This document shows, piece after piece, positions 1 through 5,476 of a stretch of 5,476 nt of DNA (position 1 is its first letter; the number at the start of each line of letters is the position of its first letter). Below the pieces are notes generated by a model. The model worked only from the letters and a program-made list of their open reading frames with translations, was not told the DNA's origin and made no database searches. Source of the DNA: Actinomycetota bacterium (GTDB taxonomy: Bacteria; Actinomycetota; Thermoleophilia; Gaiellales; Gaiellaceae); contig VGCB01000224.1 of assembly GCA_016870235.1 (NCBI GenBank), forward strand, positions 1 through 5,476, written 5' to 3'. The position numbers and the translations under genes are program-made.

Positions 1-788
1 CACTTGGTACGCGACCGTCGGGACCTGCCAGGTGTCCTTCACCTGCCGAATCACGTCCAGGTACGGGAGCCCCGGCTTGACCATCACGAGGTCGGCGCCC
101 TCTTCGAGATCGAGAGCGACCTCCCGGAGCGCCTCGCGCGCGTTGGCCGGATCCATCTGGTACGTGCGCTTGTCGACGGAGCCCTGACGCCGCGCTGAGC
201 CGAGGGCGGATCGGAACGGGCCGTAGAAGGCTGATGCGTACTTCACTGCGTACGACAGGATCAGCGTCCGCTCGAGCTCGGCTGCGTCGAGCGCCGCACG
301 AATCGCGCCGACTCGGCCGTCCATCATGTCGGACGGAGCGACCACGTTGAAACCTGCTCGCGCGTGCACGAGCGCCATCTCGGCGAGGATGCCGACGGTT
401 TCGTCATTCAGCACCTCACCGTCGCGGAAGACGCCGTCGTGACCGTGCGACGTGTAGGGGTCGAGCGCGATGTCGCCGATGAGCCCGAGGGCCGGAACGG
501 CCTCGGCGAGCGCGCTCGCCGCCCGACACGCGAGGCCGCTCGGGTCCGTCGCGTGGGTTCCGAGGTCATCCTTGAGCGCCTCTGCAATCACCGGGAATAC
601 TGCGATGGCCGGGATGCCAAGCGCCTGCGCGCGCTTGGCGTCGACGACGAGTTGGTCGAGCGACAGACGCGACACGCCGGGAAGCGCGGCGAGCGACTCG
701 CGTACACCACGGCCCTCCGTGACGAAGAGCGGCCAGCTCAAGTCCTCGGCGGCGAGTGTGTGCTCCCGCACGAGCGTCCGGATCCACT
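1..788 (-). CDS. hemB: Porphobilinogen synthase (delta-aminolevulinic acid dehydratase), 5'-truncated by an IS and running off the window
   Basis: HemB condenses two 5-aminolevulinate molecules into porphobilinogen, an early cytosolic step of heme, siroheme and corrinoid synthesis. The open minus-strand frame has no stop down to base 1, so the last 60-70 residues lie outside. Recognisable in order: LVREHTL and WPLFV near the start, PGVSRLS, the metal/substrate loop DPYTSHGHDGV (about 463-430), SDMMDGRVGAIR, YAVKYASAFYGPF with its conserved lysine at 243-241, TYQMDPANAREALREV, and MVKPGLPYLD with the Schiff-base lysine at 78-76. The three zinc cysteines of the E. coli enzyme are replaced by Ala, Asp and Asp, which is the magnesium-type arrangement. 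Upstream of codon W (786-784) the frame enters IS sequence and meets a TGA at 837-835, so the native N-terminus is missing. GTG at 771-769 (the V of LVRE) is the first good in-frame start left. Identity is certain; whether it is functional is not known. Confidence 0.93.
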
Positions 789-812
789 TGTGACGGGACG
801 GGCTATCGGATC
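789..812 (+). repeat. Left terminal inverted repeat of the IS
   Basis: It begins with TGTGACGGGACG and ends with CGGATC. It matches the reverse complement of 3501-3524 at 18 of 24 positions. Its middle (ggctat) differs from that of all inner units and contains a TAT that could act as part of a -10 element when the IS ends are joined. Confidence 0.75.
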
Positions 813-978
813 CTGACCGGGACAGCGAAGCGGATCAGGCCCGGGACGGCCAAGCGGATCCACCCGGGGACGGCCAAGCGGATCATCCTGCGGGGGTGAG
901 CCCGGGCGGCCGGGACGGCCAAACGGATCCACCCGGGGACGGCCAAGCGGATCCGGTCGCGGGACGGCCAAACGGATC
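795..978 (+). repeat. Left-end array of seven IS repeat units
   Basis: Units of 18 bases with core gggacggccaagcggatc lie at 795-812 (outermost, middle divergent: ggctat), 819-836 (gggacagcgaagcggatc), 843-860, 867-884, 912-929 (aaacgg variant), 936-953 and 961-978 (aaacgg variant). Start-to-start spacing is 24, 24, 24, 45, 24 and 25. The gap of 45 leaves room for one lost or decayed unit at about 885-911. The array occupies the non-coding left end, upstream of istA, and most likely binds IstA. It may also repress the istA promoter if that lies within the array. Confidence 0.9.
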
Positions 979-1038
979 ACCGGCCCGGGGGGGGCGCCGG
1001 TACACGCGCCTCGCGCTTCCGGCTCATTTCCGGGGCGC

Positions 1039-1043
1039 GGAGG
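1039..1043 (+). promoter_or_regulatory. Ribosome binding site of istA
   Basis: GGAGG lies 4 bases before ATG 1048. This supports that start over the in-frame ATG at 1069. The spacing is slightly short. Confidence 0.6.
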
Positions 1044-1047
1044 CCCC

Positions 1048-2640
1048 ATGAGCGCTCGGAGGATTCGGATGCACAGGTTGCAGGAGCTGGTTCGCCTACA
1101 TCGGATGGGCGTTGGCGGGCGGGAGGCCGCGCGGCAGCTCCGCATGGGGCCCAACACGGCTCGGCAGTACCGGCGGGCGCTCAGCGACGGGGCGCTTCTC
1201 GACGGCGACGTGGATGCTTTGCCGCCGCTCGAGGTGCTCAAGGCCGCGCTGGAGAGGCACGCGCCGGCGAAGGTCCCCCCGCAGCAGACGTCGTCGGTTG
1301 CCGCGTTCCGCTCAGACGTCGAGCGCCTGCTCGAGCGCGGGCTCCGGCCGAGGGCGATCTTCGACCGGCTGGTGCTCGAGCAACCAGGGTTCGTCGGCTC
1401 CTACCCAGCGGTGAAGCGCCTCGCGCGCACCATCGCGAGGGAGCACGGCGTGCGGCAGAGCGACGTGGCCATCGTCGTCGAGACCGACCCGGGCGACGTC
1501 GCACAGGTCGACTTCGGCTACGCCGGACACCTCTGGGATCCGGACACGAAGACGCTGCGCCGCGCCTGGGTGTTCGTCATGGTGCTCGGGTACAGCCGCC
1601 ACCTGTTCGCGCAGGTCGTGTTCGACCAGAAGTCCGAGACGTGGATCCGCCTGCACGCCGAGGCCTTCCGTGCGCTCGGCGGCGTTCCACGGACGCTCGT
1701 GCCCGACAATCTCAAGGCGGCCGTCATCCGCGCAGCCTTCGGAATCGACCAGGATTCCGGCCTCAATCGCAGCTACCGCGAGCTCGCTCGCCACTACGGA
1801 TTCCGCATCGAGCCGACGCCGCCGCGCGCCCCGAAGAAGAAGGGCAAGGTCGAGGCAGGGGTGAAGTACGTCAAGCGCAACGCCCTCGCCGGACGCTACG
1901 GCGAGGACGTCACCACGGTCCGCCAGGTGCTCGCCCGGTGGAGCATCGAGATCGCTGGGACGCGCATCCACGGCACGACAGGAAAGAAGCCCCTCGAGGT
2001 GTTCGAGACCGAGGAGCGGAGCACCCTCATCGCGCTGCCGGTGCGCCCGTACGAGGTCGTCCTCTGGAAGCCCGCCACGGTACACGCCGACTGCCACGTC
2101 GAGCTCGACGGTCGCCTCTACTCCGTCCCGTGGCGCCTCATCGGACGCGAGGTCTGGATCCGCGCGACGCACGCGAGCGTCGTCGTGTACGACGAGGACG
2201 CCGTCGTCGCCCGCCACGAGCGCCGCGGCCAGGCGCTCCGCAGCACCCTCGATGAGCACCTGCCCGAGGAGCGCGCCGCGCTTCGGCACCGCCGCCGCGA
2301 GTACTGGGAGGAGCGCGCTGCCGTGATCGGCGAGGACGTCGCCACGTTCGTGCGGGCGTTGTTCGACGCCGACGACGTCCTGTCGCAGCTCCGGCGCGTA
2401 CAGGCCATCGTCACGCACCTCGAGAAATTCCCACCGGAGCGCGCCCGGGCCGCGTGCCGTCGAGCCTCCTATTTCGGCGCCACGACGTACCAGTCCGTGC
2501 GCGACATCCTGCGGCGTGGACTCGACCTCGAGCCTCTGCCCGACGCCGCACCGCAGGCTTCCACCTGGTCCCCCCGCTTCGCCCGCGACACCCGAGCCCT
2601 CGCGCTCGCCCGCATCGGAGAAAACCATGACACTCACTGA
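1048..2640 (+). CDS. istA: IS21-family transposase IstA
   Basis: This 530-residue DDE transposase catalyses strand cleavage and joining at the IS ends. It has an N-terminal helix-turn-helix (about residues 10-45, with GREAARQLRMGPNTARQYRR) for binding terminal repeats, then an RNase H-fold integrase core. The catalytic triad is readable as D155 (AQVDFGYAG), D220 (RTLVPDNLKAAV) and E269 (KKKGKVEAGVKYVKRN). A beta-barrel-type C-terminal region follows (about 335-390, with VELDGRLYSVPWRLIG). The length is typical for IstA. The ATG at 1048 is preceded by GGAGG at 1039-1043 with 4 bases between. Met8 (1069) is a possible alternative start. The gene overlaps istB by 14 bases. There are no frameshifts or internal stops, and all catalytic residues are present, so the enzyme is probably functional. 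Confidence 0.96.
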   Translation: MSARRIRMHRLQELVRLHRMGVGGREAARQLRMGPNTARQYRRALSDGALLDGDVDALPPLEVLKAALERHAPAKVPPQQTSSVAAFRSDVERLLERGLRPRAIFDRLVLEQPGFVGSYPAVKRLARTIAREHGVRQSDVAIVVETDPGDVAQVDFGYAGHLWDPDTKTLRRAWVFVMVLGYSRHLFAQVVFDQKSETWIRLHAEAFRALGGVPRTLVPDNLKAAVIRAAFGIDQDSGLNRSYRELARHYGFRIEPTPPRAPKKKGKVEAGVKYVKRNALAGRYGEDVTTVRQVLARWSIEIAGTRIHGTTGKKPLEVFETEERSTLIALPVRPYEVVLWKPATVHADCHVELDGRLYSVPWRLIGREVWIRATHASVVVYDEDAVVARHERRGQALRSTLDEHLPEERAALRHRRREYWEERAAVIGEDVATFVRALFDADDVLSQLRRVQAIVTHLEKFPPERARAACRRASYFGATTYQSVRDILRRGLDLEPLPDAAPQASTWSPRFARDTRALALARIGENHDTH

Positions 2641-3406
2641 CGATCTCGTTCCCATCCTCAAGAAGCTCCGCCTGAGCGGAGTCATCCAGTCCCTCGATCT
2701 GCGCGTGCGGCAGGCCGTCGACGACCAGCTCGCCCACGAGGAGTTCCTCGTCCGCCTCCTCTCAGACGAGGCCTCGCGTCGCGACGCCAAGCACCTCGAG
2801 CAGCGTGTTCGTCGTGCCGCCTTCGACAGCGTCCGCACTCTCGAGGACTTCGACTTCCAGTTCAACCCCGACGTCCCCAAGGCACGGATCATCGACCTCG
2901 CCACCTGCTCGTTCGTCGACCGCCACGAAAACGTCCTCCTCGTGGGCCGCACCGGTACCGGCAAGTCCCACATCGCCCAGGCCCTTGGCCACCGCGCCTG
3001 CCGCGCCGGCCACCACGTCCTCTTCACCTCCGCCGCCGACGTGCTCCGCCAGTTCCGCGCCGCCCGTGCCGACGGCAGCTACGACCGCCGCATGGCCCGC
3101 CTCTCCAGCGTCGACGTCCTCATCCTCGACGACCTCGGCCTCAAGCCCCTCGCCCCCGACGAGGCCGCCGACCTCTACGAGATCATCCGCCTCCGCTACG
3201 CCCGCGCCTCCCTCATCATCACGTCCAACCGAGACGCGGGCGAGCTCGGGGGCCTCTTCGGCGACCCGCTCCTCGCGAGCGCTGCGATGGACCGCCTCCT
3301 CCACGACGCCCACGTCCTCGTCTTCGACGGCGACTCGTACCGCAACCCTCCGCCCACCCGCCGCAAGCGCGCCGCCCCGGAAGAAAGGAGAGTGGGTCGC
3401 GCCTGA
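2627..3406 (+). CDS. istB: IS21-family helper ATPase IstB
   Basis: This 259-residue AAA+ protein of the DnaC/IstB type works with IstA as an ATP-dependent regulator that assembles on target DNA and directs insertion. It has an N-terminal helical domain (1-70, MTLTDDLVPILKKLRLSG), Walker A GRTGTGKS (107-114), Walker B VLILDDLG (164-171), a sensor-1-like segment LIITSNRD (196-203) and the IstB-typical ending FGDPLLASAAMDRLLHDA (211-228). The start is set at ATG 2627 because it follows GGAG (2617-2620) with 6 bases between, matches the usual IstB N-terminus and gives the normal length. The longer open frame reaching back to 2516 lies wholly inside istA. The 14-base overlap with istA suggests translational coupling. 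The TGA stop (3404-3406) reaches into the first right-end repeat. Confidence 0.96.
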   Translation: MTLTDDLVPILKKLRLSGVIQSLDLRVRQAVDDQLAHEEFLVRLLSDEASRRDAKHLEQRVRRAAFDSVRTLEDFDFQFNPDVPKARIIDLATCSFVDRHENVLLVGRTGTGKSHIAQALGHRACRAGHHVLFTSAADVLRQFRAARADGSYDRRMARLSSVDVLILDDLGLKPLAPDEAADLYEIIRLRYARASLIITSNRDAGELGGLFGDPLLASAAMDRLLHDAHVLVFDGDSYRNPPPTRRKRAAPEERRVGRA

Positions 3407-3518
3407 TCCGCTTGGCCGTCCCGGCGTCGTACGCCTACGCCACGACCGCCGCCATCATGCCGTCCCCGAAAGCCTGATCCGCTTGGCCGTCCCGAGAGGT
3501 GATCCGTGAGGGCGTCCC
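3405..3518 (-). repeat. Right-end inverted copies of the IS repeat unit
   Basis: Three units lie in the orientation opposite to the left array: gatccgcttggccgtccc at 3405-3422 and again at 3476-3493, and a divergent terminal copy gatccgtgagggcgtccc at 3501-3518. The outer two are 25 bases apart. The inner one lies 71 bases away, close to three periods. The first overlaps the istB stop codon. The two ends are therefore unequal, with seven units on the left and three on the right, as in other IS21-family elements with multiple terminal sites. Confidence 0.9.
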
Positions 3519-3524
3519 TTGACA
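3501..3524 (-). repeat. Right terminal inverted repeat of the IS
   Basis: On the minus strand it begins with TGTCAAGGGACG and ends with CGGATC. On the plus strand its last six bases (3519-3524) are TTGACA, a perfect sigma-70 -35 hexamer pointing out of the element. Confidence 0.75.
3519..3524 (+). promoter_or_regulatory. Outward-facing -35 hexamer at the right IS end
   Basis: TTGACA lies exactly at the proposed right terminus. In IS21 itself, a -35 element at the right end and a -10 element at the left end form a strong promoter when two ends are abutted through a short spacer. Here the left end has tatcgg at 804-809. With a 2-3 base junction the spacing would be 17-18 bases. In the present insertion the flanking DNA 17 bases downstream shows no good -10, so the hexamer is probably silent at this locus. 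Confidence 0.45.
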
Positions 3525-3552
3525 GCGCACGCGTGCTCCTCCTGCGCAACAA
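3525..3552 (-). pseudogene. hemB: Candidate detached 5' end of hemB beyond the IS
   Basis: Directly outside the right IS terminus, the minus strand reads TTG TTG CGC AGG AGG AGC ACG CGT GCG C (LLRRRSTRA plus one base). If the IS (789-3524) is removed, the frame continues without a shift into the hemB body: ...RRRSTRAQWIRTLVREHTL. This resembles the arginine-rich HemB start RRxxRxx[WF]xRxLVRE, as in Pseudomonas HemB (LRRNRRDDFSRRLVREN). The stretch begins 11 bases after the stop of the preceding operon gene, where hemB should start. An in-frame TGA at 3558-3556 limits the start to the TTG at 3552 or 3549, or to a later codon. The Shine-Dalgarno sequence before the TTG is weak (AGGG at 3565-3562). 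AGGAGG at 3543-3538 stands 7 bases before a GTG at 3530, which is in a different frame unless one base is added at the junction. The assignment is inferred from homology and position. Confidence 0.55.
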
Positions 3553-3563
3553 GGATCATCGCC

Positions 3564-3785
3564 CTAGGCCCCGCCCGTATCGCGGCTTGCTCCCGAAGGG
3601 AGCCGCGAACGCCGTGGCCGCGGATCGGGAGTAGCGCGGGCCTGTTCGAGACGGGTCTTGAGGCGAGCGAGCACCTGAGAAACGGAGCGTGGGTCTTGGG
3701 AGGGCGAGGCGACCTTGCCTTCTTCGAGAGCGCGCTCGAGACAGCGCACCACGAGCTCCGCGTCGGCCTGGTTCAGGCGCGGCAT
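3564..3785 (-). CDS. Small hypothetical protein, third gene of the operon
   Basis: I do not recognise this 73-residue protein. Residues 5-23 ([19 protein letters not shown]) and 33-50 (SVSQVLARLKTRLEQAR) look like two amphipathic helices. The tail from residue 51 is rich in Arg, Pro, Ser and Gly and is probably disordered. There is no signal peptide or membrane segment, so it is likely cytosolic. Its ATG overlaps the end of the upstream 382-residue gene by 13 bases and is preceded by GAGGG, which fits translational coupling. Its TAG stop lies 11 bases before the proposed hemB start. Position and spacing argue that it is a real gene, because a competing frame here (3807-3556) has Arg/Ala-rich shadow composition. 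It could be a small helical accessory protein; no function can be assigned. Confidence 0.6.
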   Translation of the reverse strand: MPRLNQADAELVVRCLERALEEGKVASPSQDPRSVSQVLARLKTRLEQARATPDPRPRRSRLPSGASRDTGGA

Positions 3786-4921
3786 GCGGGGCCCTCGTCC
3801 GCTTCACCGCCCAACGCGCGGAGGAACAGCTCGTCGGCTTCGACCCAGCTCTCGTGGCGGTAGCGCCGATAGAGGCTCAGGACCTGGTCGATGATTTCGA
3901 GGCGTGGAGCGTCACCGTCATAGGGTCGATTCAGCACAACGGAGAAGTAGCCGTCGCTCCGGTAAGGGTTGCCGCACGAACCGGGTGCGAGGAACCAGAC
4001 GGTGTAGTTGAGGCGACCTCCTTGGCAAGGGACCGCCTCGGCGGAGAACAGCACGCGCGTTACGGCGCCCAGGGCGAGGTGGCAGTGATGGTCCTGGAAC
4101 TCGCCGAGCTGCCACGACACATGTCCGTCCTCGACGTACTTGAAGACCCCCGCGAGCTTCTCGGTCTGAAACTCGACCAACGTCCGCTCGCGGTAGATGA
4201 CGAGCGAGGCGTCTCGAAATCGCAGGGCGTCACGAAGGAGCTCGAGCGACCGTGGTTCGGAGGAATCATCGCGCGCCTCGCGTGGGCCGCCGTCGAGCTC
4301 GCGAAGGGCGTCATGCCAAGGAGCGTCGGTCGGCAGCCCAAGCGTTGTGGCGAGACAGATTCGAACTTGGTCGCCGCGCTCCGAACGGAGCACGTCCGGG
4401 CTGACTTCGAAGCGCACGAGGTCGGGTCGTCGAGCAACGTGAAGCCTCGCGCGCTCGAAGAACCACGCGAGTTCGTTCGACGCGAGCGTGTCGCCGACGT
4501 ACGGACGGGAGAGCATCAAGGAGACGCTCCAGCGCGAGGTGCGCGCTCCGCCGGGCCCGGTCGTCAAGAGACGCATCTCGAACGATGGCTTCCCGGCGAA
4601 GCACACGCTCGGCGCGATGCTGTAGGTCAGCTGGTGCACGCGACCGAGGTCGATGTGCAGGTGGTGCTCGAGCCCATCGAGGCGCAGCTCCCGGACGCCT
4701 GCGAAACAGCCCTGGTACGCGGCAGGAAGTAGGGTGGCCTTTCCTCGCGGCAAGAGCTCGGCGATGCCGCCGTCGGCCCACGAGCCGCAGGCGACGGTCA
4801 CGCGCTCGGCCTCGAGCCACTCGAGGAGCACTGACTCGAAGAATGCGATTTGCTCTCGAAAGCGCTCGTCGTCCCGACCGACGAGGTCCGGGCGCGACTC
4901 CTGCGCGTGGCTCTCCATCAT
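3773..4921 (-). CDS. Uncharacterised protein with two tandem HHxH-containing repeats
   Basis: I do not recognise a named family for this 382-residue protein. It contains an internal duplication: residues about 40-160 and 238-356 share the order HHxH[I/L]xLGxV ([10 protein letters not shown] at 86-95; [10 protein letters not shown] at 278-287), then after about 53 residues [S/N]RPYxGD (SRPYVGD at 138-144; NRPYDGD at 331-337), followed by a helix. The halves are joined by a charged linker (about 205-228). Several paired histidines plus cysteines (C107, C280, C299, C316) could bind a metal or cofactor. The tandem layout, length and H-rich strand recall the HemS/ChuX heme-handling fold, but this is only a weak resemblance by eye. 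There is no signal peptide or membrane segment, so it is probably cytosolic. The start is ATG 4921 (ATGATG), with AAGGAG at 4935-4930 and 8 bases between. It overlaps the dcd stop by four bases (ATGA), so it is co-translated with dcd. Confidence 0.85.
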   Translation of the reverse strand: MMESHAQESRPDLVGRDDERFREQIAFFESVLLEWLEAERVTVACGSWADGGIAELLPRGKATLLPAAYQGCFAGVRELRLDGLEHHLHIDLGRVHQLTYSIAPSVCFAGKPSFEMRLLTTGPGGARTSRWSVSLMLSRPYVGDTLASNELAWFFERARLHVARRPDLVRFEVSPDVLRSERGDQVRICLATTLGLPTDAPWHDALRELDGGPREARDDSSEPRSLELLRDALRFRDASLVIYRERTLVEFQTEKLAGVFKYVEDGHVSWQLGEFQDHHCHLALGAVTRVLFSAEAVPCQGGRLNYTVWFLAPGSCGNPYRSDGYFSVVLNRPYDGDAPRLEIIDQVLSLYRRYRHESWVEADELFLRALGGEADEGPACRA

Positions 4922-5460
4922 TGCTTGCGCTCCTTCGTGTGGTCCTCTTCGAGCCGACTCGGAGTTGGCCCTTTCTGGCCCGAGTACTTGCTCCCGCGCG
5001 CCGGACCGTAGGGGCGCTCGACGGGGCTCGTCAGCATGTGAAAGACGATCTGGCAGATGCGCGAGCCGACCCGCAGGGACTCTGGCGTCGGCCCGAGGTT
5101 CGAGAGCTCGAGGGTGATCTCGCCCTCGAACCCGGGGTCGATGAAACCGGCGGTGGCGTGAACCAGGATCGCGAGCCGGCCGATGCTGCTGCGACCCTCG
5201 ACGCGAGCGACGAGGTCATTTGGAACGTGCACGCGCTCGAGCGTCGTGCCGAGCGCGAACTCGCCCGGACCCAGGACGAAGTCGTCGCCCTCGGAGAGCT
5301 CCTCGACTTCCTCGGAGGCCCTGACCGCGCGCCGAAACTGGCGGCCCAGACGCAGGTCGATGCTGGCGGGCTGAAGCTGGAGCTCGAGATCGGCGAGCGG
5401 CTCGACGACGATGGATCGGTCGCGCAGCCTCTGACGAAGGTCGCGATCGGACAGGATCAT
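4918..5460 (-). CDS. dcd: dCTP deaminase, probably the dUMP-forming or bifunctional type
   Basis: This 180-residue enzyme deaminates dCTP in the cytosol to feed thymidylate synthesis. Family landmarks are the start [17 protein letters not shown] (31-39), [10 protein letters not shown] (66-75), the substrate-binding GRSSIGRL (89-96), [11 protein letters not shown] (101-111), LELSN with the catalytic glutamate at 118, and the C-terminal nucleotide-closing tail [13 protein letters not shown] (157-169). The last three match the bifunctional dCTP deaminase/dUTPase of Mycobacterium and Methanocaldococcus ([20 protein letters not shown]) better than E. coli Dcd (HVTAHRIDPGW), so it may convert dCTP directly to dUMP. 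The ATG at 5460 is preceded by GGGAGGT with normal spacing. It is the first gene of the operon visible here, and its TGA overlaps the next gene's ATG. Confidence 0.95.
   Translation of the reverse strand: MILSDRDLRQRLRDRSIVVEPLADLELQLQPASIDLRLGRQFRRAVRASEEVEELSEGDDFVLGPGEFALGTTLERVHVPNDLVARVEGRSSIGRLAILVHATAGFIDPGFEGEITLELSNLGPTPESLRVGSRICQIVFHMLTSPVERPYGPARGSKYSGQKGPTPSRLEEDHTKERKQ
4930..4935 (-). promoter_or_regulatory. Ribosome binding site inside the dcd 3' end
   Basis: AAGGAG within the last dcd codons lies 8 bases before ATG 4921 of the duplicated HHxH protein. Together with the ATGA stop/start overlap it indicates coupled translation. Confidence 0.6.
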
Positions 5461-5466
5461 GGCGCA

Positions 5467-5473
5467 CCTCCCG
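5467..5473 (-). promoter_or_regulatory. Ribosome binding site of dcd
   Basis: On the minus strand GGGAGGT lies 6 bases before ATG 5460. It is a strong Shine-Dalgarno match that fixes the dcd start. Only 16 bases upstream of the gene are in the window, so no promoter can be judged. Confidence 0.75.
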
Positions 5474-5476
5474 AGG

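Larger units (their letters stand above)
789..3524 (+). mobile_element. IS21-family insertion sequence, complete, inserted in hemB
   Basis: The element carries the istA-istB pair that defines the IS21 family, transcribed left to right. The proposed ends are TGTGACGGGACG on the left and the reverse complement of TGTCAAGGGACG on the right. Bases 789-812 and 3524-3501 match at 18 of 24 positions and include GGGACG, CT and CGGATC blocks. Inside these terminal repeats lie further copies of the same 18-base motif at both ends, a known IS21-family trait in which the copies are thought to be transposase binding sites. The length of about 2.74 kb lies within the family range. Both genes are open over full length, so the copy looks recent and possibly active. 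No convincing 4-8 base target duplication flanks these ends, so the exact boundaries could be off by a few bases or the flanks could have been altered. Confidence 0.88.

Noticed and set aside
364..816. Plus-strand open frame of 150 codons
   Set aside because: It is the antisense shadow of hemB, whose motifs are unmistakable on the minus strand.
795..978. Regular direct repeats as a CRISPR array
   Set aside because: Spacers are only about 6 bases and themselves similar, and inverted copies occur at the other IS end. These are transposase-site repeats.
2516..2626. Upstream extension of istB to an ATG at 2516
   Set aside because: It lies wholly within istA coding sequence. The ATG at 2627 has an SD and gives the standard IstB N-terminus and length.
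1312..3027. Long open frame of 571 codons on the minus strand opposite istA and istB
   Set aside because: It is antisense to two clearly identified transposition genes, has no recognisable domain, and its composition is that of a GC-rich codon shadow.
774..3517. gcgtcc at 774-779 and 3512-3517 as a six-base target duplication
   Set aside because: The right copy is part of the conserved terminal repeat core (cgtccc), and these boundaries would destroy the terminal inverted repeats. Chance match.
3557..3559. ATG at 3559-3557 as the hemB start
   Set aside because: Its frame (MILVAQEEHAC) does not join to the hemB frame and does not resemble an HemB N-terminus.
3689..4732. Plus-strand open frame of 347 codons
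   Set aside because: It lies opposite the 382-residue protein, which has an internal repeat, an SD and coupling to dcd. The plus-strand frame shows no family features.

Overview
The window is high-GC bacterial DNA carrying a four-gene minus-strand operon that has been split by an IS21-family insertion sequence. GC-rich codon use, a metal-site type of HemB without zinc cysteines and a Dcd with the bifunctional-type signature would suit a proteobacterium or myxobacterium. No lineage can be fixed from the sequence alone, so this is a weak inference.

Layout in the direction of operon transcription (right to left): dcd (dCTP deaminase, 5460-4918); an unrecognised 382-residue protein with an internal duplication (4921-3773, ATGA overlap with dcd); a 73-residue hypothetical protein (3785-3564, 13-base overlap with the gene before it); then hemB (porphobilinogen synthase). 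The tight overlaps indicate one transcript with translational coupling. dcd supplies dUMP or dUTP for thymidylate synthesis and HemB makes the pyrrole precursor of tetrapyrroles. The two middle genes have no assigned role.

hemB is not intact. Its body (788-1, running out of the window before the C-terminus) is cut off from its first codons by an IS21-family element of about 2.7 kb (789-3524). The element carries istA (DDE transposase, 1048-2640) and istB (AAA+ helper ATPase, 2627-3406), both on the plus strand, opposite to the operon. Its ends hold a family of 18-base repeats (core gggacggccaagcggatc): seven on the left at mostly 24-base spacing, and three in inverted orientation on the right. 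The outermost pair forms 24-base terminal inverted repeats with 5'-TG...CA-3' ends. A short stretch beyond the right end (3552-3525) joins in frame to the hemB body and restores a plausible HemB N-terminus, so the IS appears to sit inside the 5' end of hemB.

The points most worth a second look are the disrupted housekeeping gene and how it might still be expressed, the repeat arrays at the IS ends with a perfect outward-facing TTGACA at the right terminus, and the duplicated HHxH protein between dcd and hemB. I did not find a new defence system, a CRISPR array or an RNA gene.
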